Source of the DNA: Novosphingobium barchaimii LL02
GTDB taxonomy: Bacteria; Pseudomonadota; Alphaproteobacteria; Sphingomonadales; Sphingomonadaceae
Length of the DNA stretch: 64,000 nucleotides
NCBI RefSeq assembly: GCF_001046635.1
Contig: NZ_KQ130452.1
Location: 191,001-255,000, forward strand
Reading direction: 5' to 3'
The notes under the pieces were generated by a model. It saw nothing but the letters and a program-made list of their open reading frames with translations. It was not told where the DNA came from and made no database searches. The translations under genes were made by a program, and so were the position numbers. Shown one piece after another: positions 51,409-59,172 of this stretch (the first letter of the stretch is position 1; each line of letters begins with the position of its first letter).

Positions 51409-51500
51409 GGAGTGGAGTACGGGAAAGCCGGATTGATCAACAAAGTTGAATCTCGATTGGCCTAACCGCGCCGCCCGCCGTCCAACCTCTCCGCCCACTC

Positions 51501-51536
51501 GCACCGTCACCCGCACCGTCACCCGCACCGTTACCC
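51501..51536. repeat. Tandem 12-bp repeat, three units
   Basis: GCACCGTCACCC is repeated at 51501-51512 and 51513-51524, then GCACCGTTACCC at 51525-51536. The third unit runs into the next extragenic palindrome. Too few and too short to be a CRISPR array. Confidence 0.9.
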
Positions 51537-51637
51537 TGAACTTGTTTAGCTGCGCTGGCCTTTGGCTCAGGGTCCATTTCGCCGCTATCGCCGCCGCTCG
51601 ATCGGATAGATGGATCCTGAGACAAGTTCAGGATGAG
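51531..51637. repeat. REP-like palindrome with internal insertion (copy 3)
   Basis: The left arm matches copies 1 and 2 but is interrupted after TTGTTT by about 20 unrelated bases (AGCTGCGCTGGCCTTTGGCT) before CAGGGTCCAT resumes. The degenerate right arm is at 51610-51637. This copy sits next to the ROK gene. The rest of the 51178-51703 gap holds an AT-rich promoter-like block (51244-51284) and no gene. Confidence 0.75.
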
Positions 51638-51703
51638 GATATCTGAGGGGCAAACCTTGTGAATGTCGATTGGCCTTAACCGCGCCGCTCAGGAGACAAC
51701 GCC

Positions 51704-52813
51704 ATGCAGATACCCGCATTCGACAAGGACCAGCGGCGCATCATCCATGAACTGCGCAAGGCGGGGCCATTGTCGCGTTCGGCGCTGGCGGCGCGGCTGG
51801 AGATCAGCGGCACGGCGCTGACCCGCATCTCGCGCGATATGCTCAACCTGGGCGTGGTCGAGGAAGTGCACGACATCGAAGCGCAGGGGCGAGGGCGCCC
51901 GGCGGTTCCGCTGCGGCTGGCCTCGAAGGGCGGCTATGCGGTCGGCGCCACGGCCCACAAGGGCGTGCTCGACATCGCGCTGGTGGACTTCGCCGGAGAC
52001 ACCATCGCCGCCCACCGCGAGGATATCGCGCCGATCGACCCGGTCGAGTTCGCGCGGCGGGTGCGCATGGTCACGCATGATCTGGTGGACCGGCACCACT
52101 TGCTCGGGCGGCGGATGCTGGGGCTGGGCGTGGCGGTGCCGGGGCCTTCGCTTTCCCCCGATAACGACCGCTGGAGCGTGGTGGACGACATGCCCGGCTG
52201 GCGCGCGGCGCCCTTGCGCGAAATCCTCAGCGCCGAACTGGGCTGGCCGCTGTGGATCGAAAACGACGCCAACGTCGCCGCGATCGCCGAGTTCTACCTT
52301 GGCGGGTTGATGCGCGATTTCTCGACCGTGGTGGTGCTGCTGCTGGGCTACGGTATCGGCGCGGGGGTGATCGTCGACGGGCGGTTGGTGCGGGGGCAGT
52401 TCGGCGTGGCGGGAGAGGTTGGCTGCCTGTTCCCCGGCGACCGGCCCAGACCCAGCCCGCTGGACCTGCTCTCCACCTTGCGGGCGAGCGGGTGCGACGT
52501 ATCCTCGGTGGCCGATATCGACCCGGCCGCCGCCAGCCAGCGCCCGGTTATCGAGGCCTGGATGGACCGCGCGGCGCGCCAGCTCGAAGTGGTTAGCAAC
52601 ACCGCCTTCGCATGGCTGGACCCCGGTGCGATCGTGCTGGCAGGGGCCTTGCCGGGCGAAATCCTGCAAGGCCTTGCCGACCGACTGCACCGCGCGGACC
52701 TGGTCACCACCGTCAACGACCGGCGCCCTCCGGTGCAGGTGTCGAACGTGCGCGGCTCGCCGATCACGCTGGGCGCGGCGCTTTTGCCGATCCATGCACT
52801 GTCGGCCGCTTAG
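51704..52813 (+). CDS. ROK-family transcriptional regulator
   Basis: The 369-residue protein has an N-terminal winged helix (~8-65; [26 protein letters not shown]) and a C-terminal ROK domain (~75-310). The domain shows [38 protein letters not shown] and [13 protein letters not shown]. The zinc-binding CxCGxxGC-type cluster usual after the glycine-rich loop is absent, as in some regulators. ROK regulators such as NagC and Mlc sense sugars, so this one probably controls the divergent TonB receptor/YdcF pair. The ATG at 51704 follows AGGAGA. Confidence 0.88.
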   Translation: MQIPAFDKDQRRIIHELRKAGPLSRSALAARLEISGTALTRISRDMLNLGVVEEVHDIEAQGRGRPAVPLRLASKGGYAVGATAHKGVLDIALVDFAGDTIAAHREDIAPIDPVEFARRVRMVTHDLVDRHHLLGRRMLGLGVAVPGPSLSPDNDRWSVVDDMPGWRAAPLREILSAELGWPLWIENDANVAAIAEFYLGGLMRDFSTVVVLLLGYGIGAGVIVDGRLVRGQFGVAGEVGCLFPGDRPRPSPLDLLSTLRASGCDVSSVADIDPAAASQRPVIEAWMDRAARQLEVVSNTAFAWLDPGAIVLAGALPGEILQGLADRLHRADLVTTVNDRRPPVQVSNVRGSPITLGAALLPIHALSAA

Positions 52814-52836
52814 GTCATTTCGCCCCAAACCGGGGA

Positions 52837-52857
52837 GGGGAGGAAGGCCTCCCCTTT
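52837..52857 (+). terminator. Short terminator-like hairpin after the ROK gene
   Basis: GGGGAGG (52837-52843) pairs with CCTCCCC (52848-52854) over a four-base loop, followed by TTT. It separates the ROK gene from trhO, 28 bases further on. Confidence 0.55.
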
Positions 52858-52884
52858 GCCTCGCAATCGCGCTATGGGCGCGCC

Positions 52885-53823
52885 ATGCATGACCAAGTCC
52901 GCGTGGCCGCCCTGTATCGCTTCACCCGCTTCGAGGACTGCGCCGCCCTGCGCGCGCCCCTGGAAAGCCTGTGCCGCGACCATGGCATCCGCGGCACGCT
53001 GCTGCTTGCCCACGAAGGCATCAACGGCACCATCGCGGGCACCCCTGCGGGCATCGACGCGGTGCTGGCCCATATCCGCACCCTGCCGGACTGCGCGGAC
53101 CTCGACGTCAAGCTTTCGGGCGCGGAGACGATGCCGTTCCACCGCATGAAAGTGCGCCTCAAGCGCGAGATCGTGACGATGGGCGAGCCGGACATCGACC
53201 CGCTGGCGGTCGTTGGCACCTATGTCGAGCCGCAGGACTGGAACGCCCTGATCGCGGACCCGGACACCATCGTGATCGATACCCGCAACGATTACGAAGT
53301 GGCGGTCGGCACCTTCGAAGGCGCGATCGACCCGAAGACCGCCACCTTCCGCGACTTCCCCGAATGGTTCCGCTCCGAACGCGAGCGGCTGCTGGGGGAG
53401 GGGAAACCGCCCAAGGTGGCGATGTTCTGCACCGGCGGCATCCGCTGCGAGAAATCGACCGCCTTCCTCAAGCAGGAGGGCGTGGACGACGTCTATCACC
53501 TCAAGGGCGGCATCCTGAAGTATCTGGAAACGGTGCCGGAGGAAGACAGCCTGTGGCGCGGCGAATGTTTCGTGTTCGACCAGCGGGTGACCATCGGCCA
53601 CGGGCTGACGCCGGGTAGCCATGCCCTGTGCCACGCCTGCCGCCGCCCGGTGAACGCGGAAGATCAAGCCTCGCCGCTGTTCGAGGAAGGGGTGAGCTGC
53701 CCCGCCTGCCACGCCGAGCGCAGCGACGAACAGCGCGCCTCCTACCGCGAACGCCACCGCCAGGAAGCCCTCGCCGCGATGCGCGGGGTTGCCCATGTGG
53801 GCGCGGTGCGCGGCGTTGATTGA
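52885..53823 (+). CDS. trhO: tRNA uridine(34) hydroxylase TrhO (YceA), rhodanese domain
   Basis: The 312-residue protein has an N-terminal acylphosphatase-like domain (~1-100; [14 protein letters not shown]) and a rhodanese domain (~115-225) whose active loop is [11 protein letters not shown] (C182, with C188). A Cys-rich C-terminal tail follows ([14 protein letters not shown]), probably metal-binding. TrhO makes 5-hydroxyuridine at tRNA position 34. The ATG at 52885 gives the family N-terminus ([14 protein letters not shown]). It is translationally overlapped with the GST gene. Confidence 0.93.
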   Translation: MHDQVRVAALYRFTRFEDCAALRAPLESLCRDHGIRGTLLLAHEGINGTIAGTPAGIDAVLAHIRTLPDCADLDVKLSGAETMPFHRMKVRLKREIVTMGEPDIDPLAVVGTYVEPQDWNALIADPDTIVIDTRNDYEVAVGTFEGAIDPKTATFRDFPEWFRSERERLLGEGKPPKVAMFCTGGIRCEKSTAFLKQEGVDDVYHLKGGILKYLETVPEEDSLWRGECFVFDQRVTIGHGLTPGSHALCHACRRPVNAEDQASPLFEEGVSCPACHAERSDEQRASYRERHRQEALAAMRGVAHVGAVRGVD

Positions 53824-54442
53824 GCCGATCCTCTACAGCTTTCGCCGCTGCCCTTATGCGATGCGGGCGCGGCTGGCGGTGATGGTCAGCGGATCGCGGT
53901 GCGAACTGCGCGAGATCAAGCTATCTGCCAAGCCCGCCGCGATGCTGGAGGCCTCGCCCAAGGGGACGGTGCCGGTGCTGGTGCTGCCCGGCGGCGCGGT
54001 GATCGAGCAGAGCATCGACATCATGCGCTGGGCACTGGGCCGCAGCGATCCCGAAGGCTGGCTGGCGCGTGATGACGAGGCGCTGATCGCCGCCAATGAC
54101 GGCCCGTTCAAGCACGACCTCGACCGCTACAAATACCCCGAGCGTCATGAGGGCGATCCTGCCATGCACCGGGAAAGCGGCGCGGCGTTTCTGCGCGAAC
54201 TCGATACGCGGCTGGCCGCGTCGCCCCAGCTTTGCGGCGATGCGCGCGGCATCACCGATGCGGCGATCATGCCTTTCGTGCGCCAGTTCGCCGCCGTCGA
54301 CCGGGGCTGGTTCGACGCCCAGCCGCTGACCCATCTTCAGGCATGGCTGGCGGGGCATCTTGCATCGGACCTGTTCGCCGCGATCATGGTACGCCCCGCG
54401 CCCTGGTCGCCGGGAGATGCGCCGCTGGCGTTCGCTGGCTGA
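53795..54442 (+). CDS. Glutathione S-transferase-like protein
   Basis: The 215-residue protein has an N-terminal thioredoxin-fold GST domain ([19 protein letters not shown], with the CPYA glutaredoxin-like motif, and [23 protein letters not shown]) and an all-helical C-terminal domain (~95-210). Such proteins conjugate or reduce with glutathione; the substrate is unknown. The start is uncertain: ATG 53795 (GGGG 7 bases upstream) overlaps trhO by 29 bases, while TTG 53816 would give the compact MIEPILYSF start with an 8-base overlap. Either implies co-translation with trhO. Confidence 0.82.
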   Translation: MWARCAALIEPILYSFRRCPYAMRARLAVMVSGSRCELREIKLSAKPAAMLEASPKGTVPVLVLPGGAVIEQSIDIMRWALGRSDPEGWLARDDEALIAANDGPFKHDLDRYKYPERHEGDPAMHRESGAAFLRELDTRLAASPQLCGDARGITDAAIMPFVRQFAAVDRGWFDAQPLTHLQAWLAGHLASDLFAAIMVRPAPWSPGDAPLAFAG

Positions 54443-54484
54443 GTAGCCCACCGCGCGGCGCTGGACTGGCGAGCGCTGCGCGAT

Positions 54485-55684
54485 ATGGATAGCGCCATGA
54501 CGACCCCCAACGATCGCAGCAGCGCCCGGCCGGCGCAGGACAATTCCTCCATCGTCGATGCCGCGCGCAAGGTCGTGGCGACAAAGGGCCTGTCTGGGAT
54601 GAGCCTGCGCACCGTGGCCGAAGAGGCGGGGACTTCGGTGGGTTCGATCAGCTACCGCATCGGCGACCGCGCCGCGCTGATCGCCGCGATCGCCGAGCGC
54701 GAGATCGAGCTTATGGCCGCCACCAGCGCGCAGTGGCGCGAACGGCTGGGCGGACTTGATCCGGTGGCGACCGGCATTCTGGCCGATCTCATCTGCGAAT
54801 GGCTGGACGAGGGCGCGGGGGCGCGGCGCGTCTCGGCCATCGTTACCTGTGAACTGGCCCTGCTCGCCAGCCGCGATCCGGCGGCATTGCCAGGGATGGC
54901 AGCCTTGCTGGACCATGGCGAAGCGCTGTGGCGGGACCTGCTTCGCGCCTCGCCCAAAGCAGGGCCCTTAGCGCTTTTCATCGCCAGCTATTGCCTCGAC
55001 GAACAGCCGTTCTCGATCCTGCTTGCGGGTGAGACCGACTACCGGCTGCTGCGCCATTCGACCGTGCGGGGGATGCTGCGCGAATTGGGGCAGGGTCAGG
55101 CGTGCCCGGGCGATGCCAGCGCCTGGCACATGGCGCTGGTAGACCGGCTGGCGGTGCCCGCCGGTCCCGCGCACGATGCGACGGCGAAAGTGCCTGAGGG
55201 AAACAAGGCGGTGCTGGCGGATCATATCGCCGACCTCATTTCCAGCCAGGGTGTCGGCGGCCTGTCGCACCGCGCCGTCGCGCAAGTATCGGGCACGGCG
55301 ACCTCCAGCGTCGCGCACCATTTTCCCGCGCACCGCGACATTCTCTTTGCCGGTGTCGAGACGCTCTATCGCCGGATGCGCAGCGAAATCCGGTCGACCA
55401 GAGCGGCGACGCCCGCCCATGCGGAAATCGTGCGGCTGACTCACGAGTGCGCGCTGACGGCGTTGGCAGACCCGGCTTTCCGGCCCTTCGCGATCGATAT
55501 GCGCCGCCGCCGGGCGGAAAACGTCCACGTCCAGTTTGCAGAGTGGCTGGGCATTCCGGCCGGTTCCGACCGGGCGCGGGTGCAGGCAGCGGTCATGGCA
55601 TCGATCGGTGCGCGGCTGCGGGCCATGGCGACACCAAGCACGCCGCAGACCGGGCCGGACCTGGTTCGCTCTTTTCAGGTATGA
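54485..55684 (+). CDS. Tandem-domain TetR-family regulator
   Basis: The 399-residue protein is about twice the usual TetR length and contains two TetR-type helix-turn-helix regions. The first is at ~22-68 (ARKVVATKGLSGMSLRTVA, then SVGSISYRIGDRAAL), the second at ~240-290 (ISSQGVGGLSHRAVAQ, then SSVAHHFPAHRDIL). Each is followed by a helical ligand or dimerisation segment. The second lacks the usual tyrosine of the SxSxxYYHF pattern but keeps HHFP. It probably represses the adjacent rightward TonB receptor 125 bp downstream. The ATG at 54485 or 54497 may start it. Confidence 0.82.
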   Translation: MDSAMTTPNDRSSARPAQDNSSIVDAARKVVATKGLSGMSLRTVAEEAGTSVGSISYRIGDRAALIAAIAEREIELMAATSAQWRERLGGLDPVATGILADLICEWLDEGAGARRVSAIVTCELALLASRDPAALPGMAALLDHGEALWRDLLRASPKAGPLALFIASYCLDEQPFSILLAGETDYRLLRHSTVRGMLRELGQGQACPGDASAWHMALVDRLAVPAGPAHDATAKVPEGNKAVLADHIADLISSQGVGGLSHRAVAQVSGTATSSVAHHFPAHRDILFAGVETLYRRMRSEIRSTRAATPAHAEIVRLTHECALTALADPAFRPFAIDMRRRRAENVHVQFAEWLGIPAGSDRARVQAAVMASIGARLRAMATPSTPQTGPDLVRSFQV

Positions 55685-55758
55685 CGGTACGGTTGTTTTG
55701 AAGTGACATAAATATCGGATCTTAATAACAGCACGACTGTCCTGAAAGAGTCATGAAT

Positions 55759-55772
55759 CGCCTCTAGAGGCG
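55759..55772. promoter_or_regulatory. Perfect 14-bp palindrome upstream of a TonB receptor
   Basis: CGCCTCTAGAGGCG lies 38 bases before the receptor ATG, downstream of a plausible sigma-70 promoter (TTGAAG at 55698, 18 bp, TTAATA at 55722). A palindrome just after the start of transcription suits a repressor, and the tandem TetR gene next door is the obvious candidate. Confidence 0.55.
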
Positions 55773-55809
55773 CGCCCTGAAGACCCACGGTCAACAGGAC
55801 GGAACCGAC

Positions 55810-58113
55810 ATGTCTGCTTTGAAGCGAAAGCGCTCTCTCCACCTTCTCTCAACCATTCTGGCGGGCGCGCTGGCGCCGTGCTGGGCGATGGCCGCCCATG
55901 CCGAAAGCGCCGCCGCCGCCGCCGCCGATGATGCGGGCGCCGATGCGCTGCCCGAAATCACCGTCACGGCAGAACGCCGCGCGGAGAGCAGCCAGAAGGT
56001 GCCGCTGGCGATCCAGTCGCTGACCGGCGAGGAACTGGCGCGCACCGGCTACACGTCGGTCACCGACCTTCAGTACACGATGCCGGGCGTGCAGTACGAC
56101 CCGACGCAGGGCGCCGCGTTCCAGATCCGCGGCGTGGGCAGCACCTCGTTCGACTTTTCCAATGCCAAGTCGGTCAGCGTCGTCGTCGACGATGTGGTGA
56201 TGGACGGGCAGCGCGCCAACGGCCTCACCGGCCTGGTCGATATCGAGCGCGTCGACGTGCTGATGGGTCCGCAGGGCACGCTGTTCGGCAAGAACGCCAC
56301 CTCGGGCGTGATCGCGGTGACCACCACCAAGCCGAAGATCGGCGAATGGTCGGGCCGCGCCAGCGCCAGCTTCGGCGAGCATGACGAGCGTATCCTCAAC
56401 GCCACCGTGAACGTGCCGCTGGGCCCCATCGCGGCGCTGCGCGTCTCGGGCTTCGACCAGGCGTTCGACGGTTTCGGCCGCAATGTGACGCTGAACCGCA
56501 AGGTCGGCTCGCAGCATGAATACGGCGGCCGCGCGCGGCTTTATCTGGAGCCGTCGGACAATTTCAACCTGATCCTTTCGGGCGACTACGCCTATCACTG
56601 GGACAGCAGCGTGCGCACGCCGGTTTCGGGGCAGAGTGCCGCCCTGACCGCGATCCTCAACGAACTGGGCGTCTATCCCGGCCCGAAAAGCGCCGACACC
56701 GCCGACAGCTCGTTCGGCCAGATCAAGACCGAGGAGTGGGGCACCTCGCTGCGCGTCAACGCGAAGATTGGCGATCATGAACTGACTTCGGTCACCGCCT
56801 ACCGCGTCACCGGATACGATAACTCGACCCCGGCCAGCCTCACGCCTTACGATCGCTATGCCTATATCCCGTTCAACCTGGGTCAGCTGGATACCGACAA
56901 GTTCAGCCAGGAAGTGCACATCGCATCGCCCACGGGCGGCTTCGTGGAATATGTCGCCGGCGCGTTTTATAACCGCCTTCATGCGCGCCAGACGCAGCTG
57001 CAGTGGTCGACCGGCGGGCAGCCGCTTTACGATGCAGCCGGAACCCCGCTGCCGACACTGATCGCGCTCACCGGCGCCATCGGCGAGGCCGGCAACACCT
57101 CGCTTTTCGATTCCGTCAACGAGACGATGGCGGCGTTCGGGCAGCTGAAGTTCAACTTCTCGCCGCGCCTCAGCCTGTCGCTGGGCGGGCGCTACACCCA
57201 CGACAACAATTCGCAGAGCATCGATTACGTCACGATCAACCCGGTGACGATCGCCGGATACACCCCGAATTTCGTGGCATCGAGCGCGGCCCCGGCCTTC
57301 AACAATGGCCGCGTGAAGGGGAACAACTTCTCGTTCCGCATCGCCCCGCAGTTCCAGATGACCGACAACGTCATGCTCTACGCGACGTATTCCACCGGGT
57401 ACAAGCCGGCCGGCATCGCCTTCGTCGGCAACAAGTACGCGCCTTATGAGGACGAGACGGTCAAGGCCTGGGAAGCGGGCATCAAGTCCGAGTGGTTCGG
57501 CCGCCGCCTGCGCCTGAACGTCGATGTGTTCCGGTCCGACTTCAAGGACTTCCAGGCCACCATCCTGACCCAGATCCCCGACGGTTCGGGCGGTATGATC
57601 AATGCCACCGTCATCGGCAATGCCGGCGGCCTGCGCACGCAGGGCGTGGAGGGCAGCCTGACGGTGCAGCCGATGCGCGGGCTCCAGCTCTCGGGCGCGG
57701 TGACCTATACCGACGCCAAGTTCACCGACTATGTCTATAACGCCACCACCAACTACACCGGCAGCCGCCTGACCAATTCACCGGAGTGGTCGGGCACCGC
57801 ATCGGTCGATTACGATCATGAATTCGCCTCGGGCATGGGCTTCAAGGCCCACGCCGACTACGCCTATCGCAGCGAATACTGGACGGTGGTCGGCCAGCCC
57901 GCCTACTCGAACGTGGCGGGCTACGGCCTTGTCAACGGGCGGCTTAGCGTGACCTTGCCCAACCGCAATGTCGAAGTCGGCGTCTATGCCCGCAACCTGT
58001 TCGACAAGTACTTTTCGACCGGCTGGCAGCAGTACGGCGTGCTGGGCCTGCTGCACTACACCTCGCCCAATGCGCGGCGCACGGTTGGCGGTTTCGTCAA
58101 CGTGAACTTCTGA
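55810..58113 (+). CDS. TonB-dependent outer-membrane receptor, TetR-linked
   Basis: The 767-residue protein has a signal peptide (HLLSTILAGALAPCWAMAAHA), a TonB-box-like LPEITVTAERR, a plug domain (~50-170; IERVDVLMGPQGTLFGKNATSG) and a beta-barrel ending in the terminal aromatic signature (GGFVNVNF). This FyuA/IroN-like GPQGTLFGKN subtype is common in sphingomonads and takes up diverse substrates such as aromatics or plant compounds. It is preceded by a TetR gene and a 14-bp palindrome, and followed after a strong hairpin by a secreted protein. Confidence 0.9.
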   Translation: MSALKRKRSLHLLSTILAGALAPCWAMAAHAESAAAAAADDAGADALPEITVTAERRAESSQKVPLAIQSLTGEELARTGYTSVTDLQYTMPGVQYDPTQGAAFQIRGVGSTSFDFSNAKSVSVVVDDVVMDGQRANGLTGLVDIERVDVLMGPQGTLFGKNATSGVIAVTTTKPKIGEWSGRASASFGEHDERILNATVNVPLGPIAALRVSGFDQAFDGFGRNVTLNRKVGSQHEYGGRARLYLEPSDNFNLILSGDYAYHWDSSVRTPVSGQSAALTAILNELGVYPGPKSADTADSSFGQIKTEEWGTSLRVNAKIGDHELTSVTAYRVTGYDNSTPASLTPYDRYAYIPFNLGQLDTDKFSQEVHIASPTGGFVEYVAGAFYNRLHARQTQLQWSTGGQPLYDAAGTPLPTLIALTGAIGEAGNTSLFDSVNETMAAFGQLKFNFSPRLSLSLGGRYTHDNNSQSIDYVTINPVTIAGYTPNFVASSAAPAFNNGRVKGNNFSFRIAPQFQMTDNVMLYATYSTGYKPAGIAFVGNKYAPYEDETVKAWEAGIKSEWFGRRLRLNVDVFRSDFKDFQATILTQIPDGSGGMINATVIGNAGGLRTQGVEGSLTVQPMRGLQLSGAVTYTDAKFTDYVYNATTNYTGSRLTNSPEWSGTASVDYDHEFASGMGFKAHADYAYRSEYWTVVGQPAYSNVAGYGLVNGRLSVTLPNRNVEVGVYARNLFDKYFSTGWQQYGVLGLLHYTSPNARRTVGGFVNVNF

Positions 58114-58119
58114 TCGCCC

Positions 58120-58147
58120 GGGCCGGACCGGATGACCGGTTCGGCCC
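58120..58147 (+). terminator. Stable hairpin between receptor and secreted protein gene
   Basis: A 12-pair stem (GGGCCGGACCGG against CCGGTTCGGCCC, one G-U pair) with a four-base loop begins 7 bases after the receptor stop. No T-run follows, so it may attenuate rather than end transcription into the next gene. Confidence 0.45.
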
Positions 58148-58184
58148 ATCATCCCTTCTACGTATTATTTTACCGGAGACGTTC

Positions 58185-58994
58185 ATGACCACGCGCCGCG
58201 CGCTTCTTGCAGGTGCTCCGACGGCCATTCTGGCGACCCAGTCGGTATTCGCCCCCTCGGCACTGGCTGCGGCGCTGGGGGATGCAGGGGGCGCGGGCGC
58301 AGATACCCATGCCCTTGAACAGCTGATGGCCAGGACCTTGGCCGGTGAACTGGGCGACGGCGGCGTTGCCCGCCAATTGGCCTCGCACATCACCGAAGCG
58401 GGTTTTCGCTGGGAATATCCCACGTTCCCCGTGCGCGAGGCGGACAGCGTGGTCGCCTATGCATTCGGCTATCGTTCGGCCACCGGCAAGGTGGACCCGA
58501 ATACCGGCCTTTCGGACGGGGCGGAAAAGCCGGAGCCGGGTCCGATCAACGCAATGTTGGCCGATGCCGTCCATGCGATTGCCAAAGTGCGGCCCGTGCG
58601 CGTCTATGCGCAGTGGGAAATCGCGCAGGTGCTGACCGGGAAGTACGGCATGAAGGATATCGTGCCGATCCATCCCGCCAAGGGGCCGGACGGCAAGACG
58701 ATCTATCTGAGCACGGACGGCGTTGCCAAGGCCGCGATCGCCCATGCCGGATCGGCGCAGGCGCTGGGCAAGGTCGCCGTCGTCGGCCACCGCGATCATG
58801 TGAAGCGCTGCGTGCTGGTTTCCCGCGAAAACGGCATGGCCGCCGCAGTGGCGCGAGAAGTGCCGCTGCCCGTGCAATACGATCCGCAGTCCGCCCAGCC
58901 CTGGACCCGGCGCCGCGACGCCTACCTGCTGACCGACCTGATCGCGCAGCTTTCCATGACGCGCGGCCGGATACTGTCCGAACTGGCGGGCTAA
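58185..58994 (+). CDS. Secreted protein of unknown function, distant DUF218 resemblance
   Basis: The 269-residue protein has a Tat-like or Sec signal (MTTRRALLAGAPTAIL, cleavage near LAAAL). I do not recognise a family with confidence. The segment VAVVGHRDHVKRCVLVSRENG resembles the late strand-helix of YdcF/SanA proteins, and RVYAQWEIAQVLTGKYG precedes it, so a divergent DUF218 fold is possible. It follows the TonB receptor by 71 bp in the same direction, echoing the receptor/YdcF pair at 47.5-51.2 kb. No metal or nucleotide motif is clear. Confidence 0.6.
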   Translation: MTTRRALLAGAPTAILATQSVFAPSALAAALGDAGGAGADTHALEQLMARTLAGELGDGGVARQLASHITEAGFRWEYPTFPVREADSVVAYAFGYRSATGKVDPNTGLSDGAEKPEPGPINAMLADAVHAIAKVRPVRVYAQWEIAQVLTGKYGMKDIVPIHPAKGPDGKTIYLSTDGVAKAAIAHAGSAQALGKVAVVGHRDHVKRCVLVSRENGMAAAVAREVPLPVQYDPQSAQPWTRRRDAYLLTDLIAQLSMTRGRILSELAG

Positions 58995-59015
58995 GCCAAC
59001 ATCGGACTATCCACC

Positions 59016-59092
59016 CCGCTCAGCCTGAGCTTGTCGAAGGCCCCGAGGCATGGCGCGAGGTTCCGGTGCTTCGACAAGCTCAGCATGAGCGG
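59016..59092. repeat. Extragenic palindrome of a second family
   Basis: Inverted arms at 59016-59039 and 59069-59092 (24 bp, two mismatches) contain the TGAGCTTGTCGAAG core common in sphingomonad intergenic repeats. It is distinct from the repeats at 47 and 51 kb. It lies at the convergent junction of two genes. Confidence 0.85.
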
Positions 59093-59172
59093 AGTGGGTG
59101 GACCGTAAGGCAGCTTCCCACCAGAGTATGCCGGCGGCGGTGCAAGAACACCGCCGCCGCTTCAACTGCGGG

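Noticed and set aside
51501-51536. CRISPR-like repeat
   Set aside because: The units are only 12 bp and directly tandem without spacers, and no cas gene is present.
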